Source: Aquilaria yunnanensis (taxonomy: Eukaryota; Streptophyta; Magnoliopsida; Malvales; Thymelaeaceae). From it: a DNA stretch of 64,000 bases. The notes under the pieces were generated by a model. It was not told where the DNA came from. It did no database searches and worked only from the letters and a program-made list of their open reading frames with translations. The stretch is taken from positions 64,501-128,500 of the forward strand of contig CM077599.1 of the NCBI GenBank assembly GCA_039654915.1. The letters are read 5' to 3'. Shown here piece by piece: positions 26,566 to 38,000 of the stretch (position 1 is the stretch's first letter; every line of letters begins with the position of its first letter). Made by a program: the position numbers and the translations under genes.

Positions 26566-26690
26566 TTAGTAGTGATCAAGAAAAAAAGAAAGAAAATCAT
26601 GGGAAAAGCTTTCCACTTGTTTGGGCAGGGCCAATCGAGCTCCATCTTTTCTTTTGGAAGCTTGATATTTATGAGCTTCAGGCGCCTACT

Positions 26691-27022
26691 TGTTACAAAA
26701 CGGTGTAGCTGAGCGTAAACGGCGTTGTTGAAGGGGAGTGGGTAAGTGGTAATTGACGCGTGCAAGATTGAGGAGTTTGTTTGCGCCTCTGTTTTTGATC
26801 ATATGTTTTCCTTTCTTGAATTCTTCCAAGTATAAAAGAGGTTGTAACAGATTGGAGGATTATGCATTGATGAATATACAAGATTCCCTCTTTCTTTCTC
26901 TCTCTTTCTCTCTGACCTTCTTTCACTTGTTTGTAAGCCTTGAGGATTCTTGGCTGCCATTAATGCCTTGAACTCAAGCTCTCATTGTGAGTTACTTGAT
27001 TTTTGGAGATTATCCTCTATTA
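26691..27022 (+). repeat. 5' LTR of the gypsy element
   Basis: Begins TGTTACAAAACGG and ends CCTCTATTA, where the 3' LTR has CCTCTATCA. A TATA motif (GTATAAAAG, about 26830) is shared by both LTRs. Confidence 0.88.
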
Positions 27023-27023
27023 A

Positions 27024-27036
27024 TTGGTATCAAAGC
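27024..27036 (+). other. Primer binding site (tRNA-Met type)
   Basis: TTGGTATCAAAGC directly follows the LTR. It differs by one base from the usual plant TGGTATCAGAGC initiator-tRNA site. Confidence 0.75.
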
Positions 27037-27053
27037 ATGACTTGGATACCACC

Positions 27054-28106
27054 ATGGCAGATGGAATGCGCTTCCAAGAATTGAAGGGAATTGAGGACAA
27101 ACTGTTTGAGAGATTCCAGCAGTTGGAATTACCATTGGAGGCACGAAGGGAACAAGATTTTGAAAGGTTGATGTCGATGATCGGAGAATTGAAAAGAAAC
27201 AAGGAGCAAGAAGAAGGCTTGAGTAAGGCTATGGTTGCCGATCAAGGCCAAAACAAATGAAGGAATTCAATTGCATTTGGAATGACTCGAGTTAGCAAGA
27301 TTATTTTTCCCTATTTTGATGGAGAAGATGTCGAATGGTGGATTTTTCAATGTAATGAAGTGTTTGATCTTGATGACGTATCAAGGGAGAAAAAGTACAA
27401 TTAGTTGTTATTCACTTGGAAGGACTAGCCCTCTACTGGCACCAAAGATTTGCAAGAGATTGGCCTGGGCAGATGAGGCTCAACTGGAGGACTTATTGTA
27501 TAGTAATCACTAAAAGATTTGGCATTGCTCTTAAGGATCCTTTATCAGAATCAAAGAACTTAGGACAGAAAAGGATTGTCCAGGAAAATCAATTTGATAA
27601 ACTCCTTACTTAAGGTAAGTCCTCTACTTAAAGATCATTTAAGGTCAGTTTCTTGAAGGGTTGCATGAAGAGTTAGAAGTTGCGGTTAGAACTATGTGTT
27701 TTTGTTCTCCACATGAAGCTCAGTACTTTGCAACTTTGCAAGAAGTAGCCATTACATCCCAGAGGAAAAGGACCAACAAGGGAAACACTAAAGGTAAGGG
27801 AATACTACCTAGTCCTAACCTTATAGCTGCGAGTAAGCCCTTAATAAGAGTAGGGCTTAGTAACAAGGGCACTAAAAGGTTGACAGATAAAGTGGTGAAG
27901 GAAAAGAGGGCCAAGAATGAGTGTTTTTGGTGTGACAAGAAGTGCACACCTAATCATAAGTGTAAAAGGGGGCAATTCAATAGAATTGAGATGATATTGA
28001 AAGAAAGGGAAGATTCACAAGAAAGTGATGAAGAAGAGGAAGAATTAGAAGCTGAGGGTACCTATTGTAATCTCTTTACATGCCTTCATGGGTATACCTA
28101 ACTATA
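27054..28106 (+). pseudogene. gag remnant with zinc-knuckle-like motif
   Basis: Starts at an ATG (MADGMRFQELK), goes through a gag core (PYFDGEDVEWWIFQCNEVF, then LEGLALYWHQRF) and reaches CFWCDKKCTPNHKC at about 27922-27963, followed by an acidic linker. This resembles the C-rich knuckle of plant gypsy gags. Several frame changes are needed to follow it (near 27260, 27400 and 27610). Confidence 0.8.
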
Positions 28107-28400
28107 GCGTTATGAGGGTAGGAGGAACTATAGGGAAGATATGTTTAAATATGTTGGTGGACTCGGGAAGTGCTCATATTTTTTTAGATGAGGCTGTTGC
28201 TAAGAAGTTGGGGTTTACTGTAGAAGACTTGGAGTCAATGGGGGTGTCAGTAGCTAATGGAGAAGTGATATCCGTTGTGGTGGTTTACTAAGAACTCAGA
28301 TGGATGATACAAGGTGTAGAGTTTGAATCTGATGTTTTCTTGTTTCCTCTTGGAGGTTGTGACATGTTGTTAGATGTACAGTGGTTAAGGAAGTTAAGAG
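28107..28400 (+). pseudogene. Retroviral-type aspartic protease remnant
   Basis: LVDSGSAHIFLDEAVAKKLG at about 28154-28215 has the DSG active-site triad typical of plant gypsy proteases. A TAA interrupts the frame near 28289. Confidence 0.8.
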
Positions 28401-28739
28401 ATATTAAGTGAAACTTTAACCAGCTTCAGATGGCCTTTAAGTATCAAGGGAAGAAGATGGTACTTAGGGGATCCACTCAATTATCCTCTAAGGCCATTGA
28501 TGCTAAGCATTTGTGCAAATTGGTGACTCAAAGAGCACAAGCTTATGCTATTCAGTGTATTGGCCTTAAGCACTAGAATGAAAAGCAAGGCAAGGAATGA
28601 GGATAAAACCAGAAGCAATTTGTGGAATTAGATGCTATTCTAGATTAATTCCAGGAGTTATTTCAGCAGCCAACCACTTTTACTCTTTCTTGAAGCTTAG
28701 ACCATCACATCAACTTACAACCAGGTATTGCACCTATTA

Positions 28740-29920
28740 ATATCAGGCCCAATGTCAGGCCCTATAGATATCAGCCATACAAAAAGGTGCAATTGAGCAA
28801 TTGATTGAGGAAATGCTCAAGGTAGGAGTAATTAAACCAAGCCAATGTTCCTTCCCATCTCCAATAGTTCTGGTTAAAAAAGAAGGACAAAACCTGGAGA
28901 TTATGTATGGACTATAGGGAACTTAACAAGGTCATTGTTAAAGATAAATTTCCTATCCCTGTGATAAAAGAGTTGCTGGACGAGTTTCAAGGATCTTGTT
29001 TCTTTACCAAGTTAGATTTAAGATCGGGGTATCATCAAATAAGAATGTTTGAAGGAGACATTCAAAAGATTGCATTTAGAACTCACCAAGGACATTATGA
29101 GTTCTTGGTCATGCCCTTTGGGTTGATTAATGCACCATCACCATTTCAGGCTTTTATGAATTCAATTTTTCAACCATTTTTTAGAAAGTTTATTCTAGTT
29201 TTCTTTGATGATATTCCCATTTACAATACTAACTAGACTGATACTATTGGTTAAAAGGAGTAAGTGTAGCTTTGGTGTGTCACAAGTTGAATATCTAGGC
29301 CATATAATTAGCAAAGAGGGGGTATTTACTGATCCTAAAAATGTGGCCCATTCTTAAGAATGTGAAGCAATTGAAGGGGTTCTTGGGGCTAATAGGATAC
29401 TACAAGAGGTTTATTTGATACTATGGGCTCATTAGTCAACCATTAGCTAATCTGCTTAAAAAGGACGGATTTTATTGGGATGAACAAGCTACAACAGCCT
29501 TTAACAAGTTAAAGAAAGCTATGTCACAAGCTTCTGTGTTGGCATTACCAGATTTCAAGTTATTTTTTATGATGAAAACAAATTCTTGCAAGAAGGACAT
29601 TGGGACTATATTGTAACAAAGAGGACACCCCCTACCATTTATTAGCAAGGTAATGGCTTCTAAACGTTAAATGCTTTTCATTTTTAAGAAAGAATTTTTA
29701 GCATTAGTCTTTTACGGTAAAGAAGTAGGGGCCATATCTTTTGGACAAAAGGTTTATCATTTAAACAAATCATAAGAGCCTAAAACATTTGATGGAACAG
29801 TGGATATTGACCCCCTTACAAGAAAAATTTATCATCAATCTGTTACCATATAATTATAAGATCCAATACAAAAAAATAAGAGAAAATATAGTGGCTGATT
29901 CTTTACCTTGAATTTCTTAT
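28740..29920 (+). pseudogene. Reverse transcriptase and RNase H remnant
   Basis: An open stretch (28907-29236) carries [29 protein letters not shown] and FFDDI, the last being the catalytic box in its plant gypsy FFDD form. Downstream, LGLIGYYKRF and WDEQATTAFNKLKKAM mark the connection region, followed by an RNase H region with several stops up to about 29920. Confidence 0.88.
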
Positions 29921-30049
29921 AAGAAGTTGGAATTGAAGGCCATGGTTACTTTTACTTCTGCATTGATATAAGAGATTAAGGATAATATATCTACTAATGA
30001 TGCTTTACAGAATTTGATTTTTGATAAACAAGCTAACCCCAGTTCTCAC

Positions 30050-31014
30050 CCAAAGTTTACAATGGATCCTCAAGGCTTGAAGAGGAAGAGAAAGTTTGTA
30101 GTGGGGAACAACCTAGCTTTGAGGAATAAGATCATTCAGCTTATTCATGAGGGGTTAGTAAGGGGCCTTTGAGAGTGGAGGTGACTAGAAGGAGAATCTC
30201 CCAATTTTGCTATTAGAAAGGCATGAGTAAAGACATAAAGGTTTTTATTCAATAGTGTAACACTTGTCAGATGTTCAAATATAATCATGCAACTTATCCA
30301 TGGTTGTTGCAACCTCCCATGCTAGGAAGAGTATGAAGCAGTGTGTTAATGGATTTTATTGATTCATTACCTAGGTCTGAAGGAAAGGATACTTTCCTAG
30401 TCGTAGTAAATAGATTGAGTAAGTGCACTCATTTCTTACCACTATTTCACCCCTATTCAACTGCTTCAATTGAAAAAATATACATAGATCAAGTCTAAAG
30501 TTGCATGGGATGGATATAATTAGTGATAGGGGATCAGTTTTTTTTAAGCCATTTCTAGTAGGAGTTGATGAAACAAATGAAGGTTCAGCTAAAGCTATCT
30601 ACCAGCTTCCACCCCTAGATAGATGGTTAGACTGAAGTTGTTAAAAAACGTGTGGAGACTTATTTGAAATGCATGACTGGTGATAACCCCAAGGAATGGG
30701 TTAAGTGGCTATCATTAGCAGAGTGGTGGTATAACATAAATTTTCACACCGCCATTGGAACTACTCCATTTGAAGTGATGTATAGACAGCCACCACCTAT
30801 ACATTTGCCTTATATGAGAGGTGATTCAAGCATGGAGGCTATGGATTATTCATTATTGGCTTAAAAGAAAATGTTAGAGCAGCTAAACAGATAGTTACAT
30901 AAGGCACAACAAAGAATGAAACATCCAGTAGACCATCACAGGTCTGAGAGAAAGTTTGCACTTGGGGACTAGGTGTACTTGAAACTTCAAAAGTACAGGC
31001 AACAAACAGTCAGA
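30050..31014 (+). pseudogene. Integrase remnant, N-terminal and core part
   Basis: A CNTCQMFK zinc-finger half (about 30256-30280), the core start MDFIDSLPRSEGKDTFLVVV (about 30350-30410), and then KEWVKWLSLAEWWYN and GTTPFEVMYRQPPP (30688-30800). In-frame stops are numerous. The C-terminal part continues at 33895 after the nested LTR. Confidence 0.82.
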
Positions 31015-31019
31015 GGTAC

Positions 31020-33889
31020 TGTCGTGCCCTAAACTGCCCCTGGCCCATTTGGGCCTGATTATTTATGTATTTATTTATTTTTTTAAAACATGCAGCGGAA
31101 GTTTTCATTACACAGAAGAGGCTTTTAAAACTCATTAAGACTTATGGGCACAAACCCCAGGATACTTATCGGTACTAGCTCGTTAAGTTCTTTAATTAAG
31201 GTTAAGTTGATGTGCTCTCAGAAACAAGCTAGCACCTATGTGGATTTCATGTGTTCATTTTCATGGTCTTTACCGAACTTAGCCAAGAATATGCATGGCA
31301 ACCAAAACACCAACTTAAGTTTAAAAAATTATTTTCATGCATATGCTTTGCATGCTTATGTGTTTTGGTGTTCACTAGTGCACATAATCACTTAATGCCT
31401 TTAGATGCAACTAATGCTTAGGCATTTATTAATTCACATACGTGCACTTAAATTTCTTATTAGCCAAACTTTACACAAGCATCCAATTTCATGTTTTTTC
31501 TAAGTTTACTTGCATGTTCTTTACTAAGTGAGCATACATAGCCAAACATTGCATGCTTTCAACATAGACATGGGCTTATGGGCCTTTTAGTACTTAACAT
31601 GCATATGGCCCAAAATTAACCAAGAATAAAATCAAAATTTTCAAGTTCTTATTTAAGCCCAATTTCAGCATGCTTCAAGTTTCATGAAAACATAACCCAT
31701 AAATTCATGCATGGGCCTTGGTGCCAAATTTTAGCTAAGTCCATAATTTGGTCACTAAAGTTAGACCAACAAAAACATGCTTAAAAGCAAGCCATAAATC
31801 CACAAAGCCATGGAACACAAATTTCCACCTTAATAGACCTTGTTCCCACAATTCTAAAACTTCAAGTCCTGCACAGAAAGTCCACATTTTTTTTTAGCTT
31901 GTTTACAAGCAACTTATATACTTAGAATACTTAGAATATTTTGAGCAATACCATACACAAATCCAACCTTAGAATACAGAAAGAGTACTTAAGACTCTTA
32001 GCTTGATCTTTCAAGCAAACCTTTACCTACAAAAGTAGAGTAGGGCGGGTGAGTTATAAAACTCAATAAGGATTCCGTGGCATCCAATGCCTAACTTATG
32101 GCCTCCAAGGCCTAACATATGCCAAGAATGTAATGGAAAAATAATCCTTATTCCTGCAAAGGAAACATAAAGACAAAGAAAACAAAAAGATACATGCATA
32201 TAGCAATAATATCATAATCGGGGGTTAGCATGTACAACAAATCAAAGAAGCACACAAACACACGCCACTTAACACTTTGTTCACAGAAGGGCAGCAAGCA
32301 TCCCTCAAGTTTTAATTCATTAATTTCATATACTTAATGTTTTCGGAGAGCTCACTTAGCATAGGAATTAAGGTGGCCGCCTTAACTCCTAGCCCATAAT
32401 GCTTGCTTACTTAACTTAGCTCATGAGCAAAACAGAATTGCCGAAGCAATAACGTAACTTAAGCCCTCTTAGCACTCCTAGGATCACATGGTTTTTTGAC
32501 CATCACCTAGGGGCCCGAATACTCACACAAAAAATCCATGGAACTAGGCCATGCAATAAAGTGAGTATAGGAATCCTTACCCACAACACCGAAAGCTTTA
32601 GAAGCTTATTTTCCTTCATTTTCCTTGCTTGTTGACTATAGAAATTGTTTTCTAGCATAAGAACCAAGATGGGCCGAATTTTATTAGTAACCATAAGATA
32701 CCAAGAACTCTTGGTGATTAACTCAAATAACACAAAATACCAAGAACACTTGGTGTACACTTACAGAACCTCACAAGTAAGGCCAATTTCTTGTGCTTGA
32801 TGTTCTTCAAGCTTCTTCTTGATTCCTTGCTTCTAATGAACTTAGGAACTCAATCATACAAAGAGCTCCTTGAGTGGAGTTTAAAACCTCCAAGAAATGG
32901 AAATGGCCAAATTTTCCTCCTTGGTTTTCTTTAAATTCTTCACCTGATTCTTGCTCTTTATGGTCTTAGAGCTTGAATTCAACCAAGAATACTTGGTTTT
33001 AATATGAGAAATGATTATTTCTAGCTATGGACGAATATTTAGATGAGGAAAAGAGTTGGAAATGTGTTTGGAATGGTGAGACTTGGTATGGAAGAAAATG
33101 GAGAGAGAAGGAGAGAGTTTGAGAGCAAATGGCTTTGAATGAGTGGGTTGATTATGTTTTAATGTGTGGGAAGGTGATGGCCAGCCATATGGGAAGGAAA
33201 ATGAGTGTATAATGTGCTTGGAAGAGTGGGAGACAAGATTTAATGGATGGAAGACTAATTGGAAGATTTTTGTGTAAGTTGGTAGAAAAAGTCAAAAGTA
33301 GGAGACATGTAGGTGAAGAAAGAATCCAAAGTCTTGACTAAGGATGGGAGGTCATTTAAAATAGTAGGAAATTAATAATGTGTTTGAAATGAGTGGGAGA
33401 CAAGATTAAAAGAAATGAAGACTAATTGGAAGACTTTTGGGTAAGTTTGGTAGAAAAAGTCAAAAGTAGGTGAAGAAAGAATCCAAGGTGATGACTAAGG
33501 GTGGGAGGTGGATTAAAATAATAGGATTTGGAGGAAGGTGACATAAAATATTAGGAATTGGAGGGGCATGGCTGGCTAAGGCATCCTAGGCCATTAAAAT
33601 GGCATAATTCCCCCTTTAGTCCTCCAACTTTCTAATTTTGGGCAATTGAGCCCAACCACTAAAAATCCCTTTGTTCAATTTAGTCCCTCATCTTTAAAAA
33701 CCACCATTTTCATTACTATTTCTCTTGGCCTAAGCCAAGCTTATTTTTAAGATGTTCAACACTCAATTATGCACATGCAATATTGTCTTCTCAATTTAAT
33801 TGAGCTAAATTCCCGATTAAGGAAAAATTCTTATGCTCCAAATCCATTTAACCCGGGACCTAATCACTTTGGATTGTCCGGGCATTACA
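31020..33889. mobile_element. Solo LTR, 2,870 bp, nested in the gypsy integrase, TSD GGTAC
   Basis: Begins TGTCGTGCCC and ends GGGCATTACA (imperfect inverted ends, TG...CA). It is flanked by perfect GGTAC pentamers at 31015-31019 and 33890-33894, and removing it restores continuity of the interrupted integrase text. There is no gag-pol and no second LTR inside, so it is best read as a solo LTR left by unequal recombination. The orientation is not proven. The alternative is a short non-autonomous element. Confidence 0.85.
33211..33535. repeat. 165-bp tandem duplication inside the solo LTR
   Basis: AATGTGCTTGGAAGAGTGGG at 33211 recurs as AATGTGTTTGAAATGAGTGG at 33376. The following GGAGACAAGAT, GAAGACTAATTGGAAGA and GTAGAAAAAGTCAAAAGTAG blocks repeat in the same order. 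Confidence 0.8.
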
Positions 33890-34510
33890 GGTACACCAAA
33901 CCATAAGTTGGCAGCAAGATATTATAGGCCATTTAAAGTACTAGCGCGCATTGGTGTAGTTGCATATTGTTGGGACTTACTTCTAAGGGCCAAGATACAT
34001 GATGTATTTCATGTCTCGTTATTGAAAAAGAAGATAGAGGAAAGCCAATACGAGTACACTTGCTTGACTAGGAAGGGTAGGAAAACCCTTGCCAGCCATT
34101 CAAAGTCTTGGACAGGAAGATGGTGCAATGCGGGTGAAGAGCTGCGACCAAGGTGCATGCTGGTGCTATGGTTTGACTCAACATAACCATGGACTTTTTG
34201 ACTGGGTTGCCTATGACCAGATTAAGGCATGATACAATCTGGTTCATTATGGATTGGCTAATCAAATATGCCCAGATCTTACCTATGAGAGTCATAGACT
34301 CCATGGAGAAGTTGGCTCAAATGTAGATCCAGGAGATAGTGAGATTTCATGGAGCACCAGACTCCATTGTATCTGATAGAGATCCAAGATTTACAGCTCA
34401 GTTTTGGAGTGCTTTGTGAAAAGCACTAAAAAGAAGCCACATGGGAATTTCCATTTGATCTCTAGTACAGGTTCCCAGATTTTCAAGATGATTAAGGACA
34501 AGCACTTTTT
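33890..34510 (+). pseudogene. Integrase C-terminus and split chromodomain
   Basis: KLAARYYRPFKVLARIG and AKIHDVFHVSLLKKKI (33905-34040) are the classic gypsy integrase C-terminal text. The frame then reaches LVLWFDST (about 34157-34180), the first half of a chromodomain. The second half, ATWEFPFDL, resumes at about 34436. The 240 bp between them is foreign. Confidence 0.8.
34183..34423 (+). pseudogene. Foreign gypsy (Tekay/Del-like) integrase core fragment
   Basis: Reads ITMDFLTGLP, DWLIKYAQILPMRV and [15 protein letters not shown], an integrase catalytic-core segment of a different gypsy lineage from the host element, whose own core is at about 30350-30800. It includes the second catalytic Asp in the SDRDPRF box. 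One in-frame TAG is visible near 34325. It sits exactly between the two halves of the host chromodomain. Confidence 0.8.
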
Positions 34511-34524
34511 AAAGAAGAGGGCAT

Positions 34525-34871
34525 TGTTACGAAACGGTGTCACATAGCCTAAATAGAGTCTCCAAAGGGAACGAGTTAAGTGGGAATTAATGCGTGCATG
34601 AAGAGGTAGGAAAAGCTGTTAGTGTTAGTTGAGGAGTTTTTTAGCACCTTGTTTTTTATCTTATCTTTTCCTTTCTTGAATTCTTCCAAGTATAAAAGGG
34701 GTTGTAACAGATTAGAGGATTATGCCTTGATGAATATACAAGATTCCCCCATCTTTTTCTTTAACCTCTTCTCACTTGTTCGTAAGTCGTAAGGATTCTT
34801 AGCCACCATTAATGCCCTAAACTTAAGCTCTCATTGTGAGTTACTTGATTTTTGAAGATTATCCTCTATCA
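34525..34871 (+). repeat. 3' LTR of the gypsy element
   Basis: Begins TGTTACGAAACGG, preceded by the purine-rich AAAGAAGAGGGCA, and ends CCTCTATCA. Homologous to the 5' LTR over its length, with many substitutions and small indels. Confidence 0.88.
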
Positions 34872-34876
34872 CTACG

Positions 34877-35701
34877 CCCACCTGAATGGAATGTATGAGT
34901 GAAAAACTTCAGCTCCAATTCTTTCCTTTTTTATGGTCAAACATTTTTAAAATCTTATTCAAGTTTTCTTGACTTGCTCCTAGCGTATTATAAAGTGCCA
35001 AGGGGCCTTTTTCCTTAATCCAACTTAGGCCTTTCTTTTGACCTAAGCTAAATGGAAGGTGAAAGATGAATAACACTAGGACTAATGACATCTACCTTTT
35101 TTTCGGCCTTTAAATCTAAGCCCTTGTTATGCTTAGTATGGGTATTCATTTTTCAACCCATAAAACCAATTAGCTTGAACTAAATTAATATGATGGTCAT
35201 GTAGGTTAAGGTGGGGTAGGGCAATAAAAATAGAAACTAGATATACATGCGAGTTGATTGGAGTAGTAAAATTTGATACCCAGTAAACATGAACTGACCC
35301 TATTTATTTAAGTTTAAGTTAGCTTAGCTACCCATCAAGTCTTAAAAAAGACATGATCCCAATTTCTGCCAACCTAATTCTTAATCCTAAAGCTTAATTA
35401 CAACTGTTGTCTCTTATTTGACCTCTCTTTTGCCAGTCTTGTCTCTTCTCTCTCTTGCTAGATTCTTGTTAACATCAAACCTAGAATAAAGCACAAACCC
35501 AGCATGAAATTGAAGTGCATAAACCAAAAAAATTTGTCTTTGAACATTATTGACTAGTTCTAGAATTTGAGTATTGCCAATGACCTTACTTTAGATCTTT
35601 TTTTCTTCATGTGGTTTTACAAAACAACCATAGTTTTGTTGTCAATTCCTTAATTTTAATGGTTTTGAATTTTTATGTTGGTTTGTTTGGGGAAAAGTTG
35701 A
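34877..35701. other. AT-rich intergenic sequence, nothing recognised
   Basis: No element ends and no coding resemblance. A 60-codon minus-strand frame at 34909-35091 has no supporting features. Confidence 0.5.
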
Positions 35702-35710
35702 ATAGGTGAA

Positions 35711-36347
35711 TTGGATTGTAAATGAATAGAGCATTCAGTGAACTATTTAGTGAAAGCTAGTTTATGTTCATTTTTTAAGTTAAACTAATGAATATAAACA
35801 TAATTCTTTGTTCATTTATTTAAATGAATAGATAAGAACTAGTTTGTGTTCGTTCATTTATATTCACGAATAGTTTGATTATTATTTGTTTATGTTCATT
35901 TGTTTATTTATTTGTTTGTTCGCTGTTTATCTGTTTATTTTTTTAATTTATTATTTATATTAATATATATGCTTATTTATGTCTACATAGACCATCCACA
36001 TACGATCCCCACCTTCTTTCAAGTTTAGGTTTTCATTGGTCACTTAGACCAAAGTGATATTTATTTGTGTTTTATGTATGTACTCATTTTTTTATATTCA
36101 CATATGTTCATTTAAATTGTTCACAAGCTTGTTCATATACATCATTCATGAATGTGTTCATTTATTTTTATTCACGAATACATTTGTTCGTTTGGTTTGT
36201 TTATTATTGTTTACAAATGAATATGAACGAACACGAACACTCTTTTTCACTAAACGAATGAATAATGTTTATTCGTGTTTGGTTAAACCATAAATAAATG
36301 AACACAAACATAATTTGTTTGTATTCATTCAGTTCATTTACAGTCCT
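35711..36347. mobile_element. Mutator-like MITE, 637 bp, 9-bp TSD ATAGGTGAA
   Basis: The left end TTGGATTGTAAATGAA and the right end TTCATTTACAGTCCT are inverted repeats, flanked by identical ATAGGTGAA at 35702-35710 and 36348-36356. A 9-bp duplication is the hallmark of Mutator-like elements. The interior is built from TGTTCGTTCATTTATATTCA-like phrases in both orientations and codes for nothing. Confidence 0.85.
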
Positions 36348-36356
36348 ATAGGTGAA

Positions 36357-36935
36357 GAAGTTTAACGTTATTCCCTGAAAAACAATTACATGTTTTTTGT
36401 ATAAATATTTTTTTTATAGCAGAAGTTGAAACTTGGTTATATCGAACTAATATTGCTTTGTATGTGGGTTGGGTTTAATCAAGTTTTAAAGCCATAAGGG
36501 CAAAATTGGGTTTCAAAGTGTAAAATCCATAATTGATGCAAGTATGATCAAGTTTTGGTGAAACCTAGTGGAACCCGCCACGCGAGCATCCTTTTGCTCA
36601 GGTCTGAACCAAGACCAGATTCTAAATGTAGACCCAATCAACACCCAGTTCTAGAATTGATCCCCAAAACTAAGTATAATTGAAAACAGTAAACTATTCT
36701 AAAATCAGACCATGATTTGGAGCTTGCCTACATTTTTTATGAAAAGGAAAGTAGAATAAATTCATAACAGGGGATGCGGTTTTTTTTTTGTCGAACACTG
36801 ATGTGGGAGGGATGAAAAATCACACACGTGAAGGCATGATCCAGGTCTATCTGAGAAGTCTTAGTTATTTTGTAGGCTTATTTTGTGCAGGAGAAGCTCC
36901 ACAACATTTTGGTCCTTCATCTTCATATTAGGTTG
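36357..36935. other. Intergenic sequence, nothing recognised
   Basis: AT-rich with a short poly-T tract near 36780. No coding resemblance. Confidence 0.45.
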
Positions 36936-37785
36936 ATTATAATCTGTTGAAGAATCTTTAGAAAATTAAGTGTCCTCCTAAGCTTAAAAATTTTCTTTGG
37001 AGAGGATGTCAAAATTGTATTGTAGTAAACTGAATACAGTTAATAGATGTAAAAGAGGTAAGGTTAATTGTTCTTTTTGTCTAATGCTTGCATTTGGTGA
37101 GCATGCTTTTTTTCATTGTGATTGGACTAAACTTATCTGGCATAGCTGCCTAGGATATAAGATTGATAAGCAGGCTATTACTACATTTAACTCTTGGCTT
37201 ATAACTATATGGAGGGACCTAGGGCATGATCAAGCTGCTAGAGATCTTATGCTTCCAAAGATTGCTCATATATGTTGGTTTATCTGGCTAGCTATGAATG
37301 ATGTTTTCTTTAGAAGGAGGTCCATTATCCTAGTGAGCATTGTTCATAAGATAGAACAAGCTTTTGCAGAATTTTAGGCAACAATGCATTACTAGAAATG
37401 ATCAATGTCATCTGGTCTCTGCATAAGGAAGGAGCATATTTGCTACCAATTTCTTGGTAGTGGAAGCCATTGCTATTTGAGATGGTCTTTTATCAACGAA
37501 AACTCATATAAGGAAACTCAAAATTGAGACGGACTGTCTGGAAGTTATTAATGTTGTCCAAGGTGTAACACGTGATTGGAGAATAAACTCTGCGGTGATG
37601 GAGATCAAGCAGCTAAGTAGCAATTTCTTGGACTGCAAGTTCCATCATATTCCTAGGATCACTAATAAGTGTGCTCATTATATTGCCACTTAGTGTAAAA
37701 AAGAGATGAGTCAAGTGGATTGGACTCTTATGTCCCCCCATCTTTTCTTCAATCTTTTATTGACTTGGATGTAATGTTTAACCAT
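36936..37785 (+). pseudogene. Non-LTR retrotransposon (LINE) 3' fragment: zf-RVT and RNase H-like
   Basis: KIKCPPKLKNFLWRGCQN (36960-37015), CSFCLMLAFGEHAFFHCDW (37072-37128) and TKLIWHSCLGYKIDKQ give the zf-RVT zinc-binding pattern C-x2-C...E-H-x3-H-C found between RT and RNase H of plant LINEs. Downstream, KIETDCLEVINVVQG (about 37520-37560) and FHHIPRITNKCAHYIA (about 37645-37690) match the RNase H-like domain found after zf-RVT. The frame is broken between the two and by stops. The sequence ends near an A-rich stretch at 37815-37840, as expected for a 5'-truncated LINE. An orphan RNase H-domain pseudogene is the alternative. Confidence 0.75.
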
Positions 37786-38000
37786 CCTTGATTCATTAAT
37801 AAAGATGTCTTCCTTTGGCCAAAAAATTAAAGTAAATAAAATCAATTTTAATTTTTATCATTTTTTTATAGATGAAAATTAATAAATTTTAATTTTAATA
37901 CTTTATTTAGGATTTAAAGTCTAATTTCTTGATGAAATATTGATACATATATAAGCACGGATAATACAATATAAAAAGAAAAACTGCACCACATATTTTA

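Larger units (their letters stand above)
15960..26574 (+). mobile_element. CACTA (En/Spm) element 1, 10,615 bp, TSD ATC
   Basis: The element starts CACTACTGAAAAAT and ends ATTTTAGTAGTG, an inverted CACTACT terminus, and is flanked on both sides by ATC (15957-15959 and 26575-26577). The 3-bp duplication and CACTA ends are diagnostic of the superfamily. Internal order: subterminal repeats, noncoding first exon (to 16440), AT-rich leader or intron, telomere-like tract, TNP2 gene, Transposase_24 (TNPA-like) gene, subterminal repeats. The coding genes are damaged, but the ends are intact and could still be mobilised by a related active transposase. Confidence 0.95.
26691..34871 (+). mobile_element. 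Decayed Ty3/gypsy (chromovirus-like) LTR retrotransposon
   Basis: Two direct LTRs (26691-27022 and 34525-34871) bracket a tRNA-Met-type primer site, gag, protease, reverse transcriptase, RNase H, integrase and chromodomain remnants, and a polypurine tract (about 34511-34522). The flanking pentamers are CTACT and CTACG, an imperfect 5-bp duplication. The LTRs differ at many positions, and every coding domain carries stops or frameshifts, so the insertion is old and inactive. A solo LTR (31020-33889) and a foreign integrase fragment (34183-34423) lie inside it. Without the nested LTR the element would be about 5.3 kb. Confidence 0.9.

Noticed and set aside
36054..36293. Open frames rich in Phe/Tyr/Cys at about 36.1 kb
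   Set aside because: They fall inside the Mutator-like MITE and arise from its TTCATTTATTT-type repeats.
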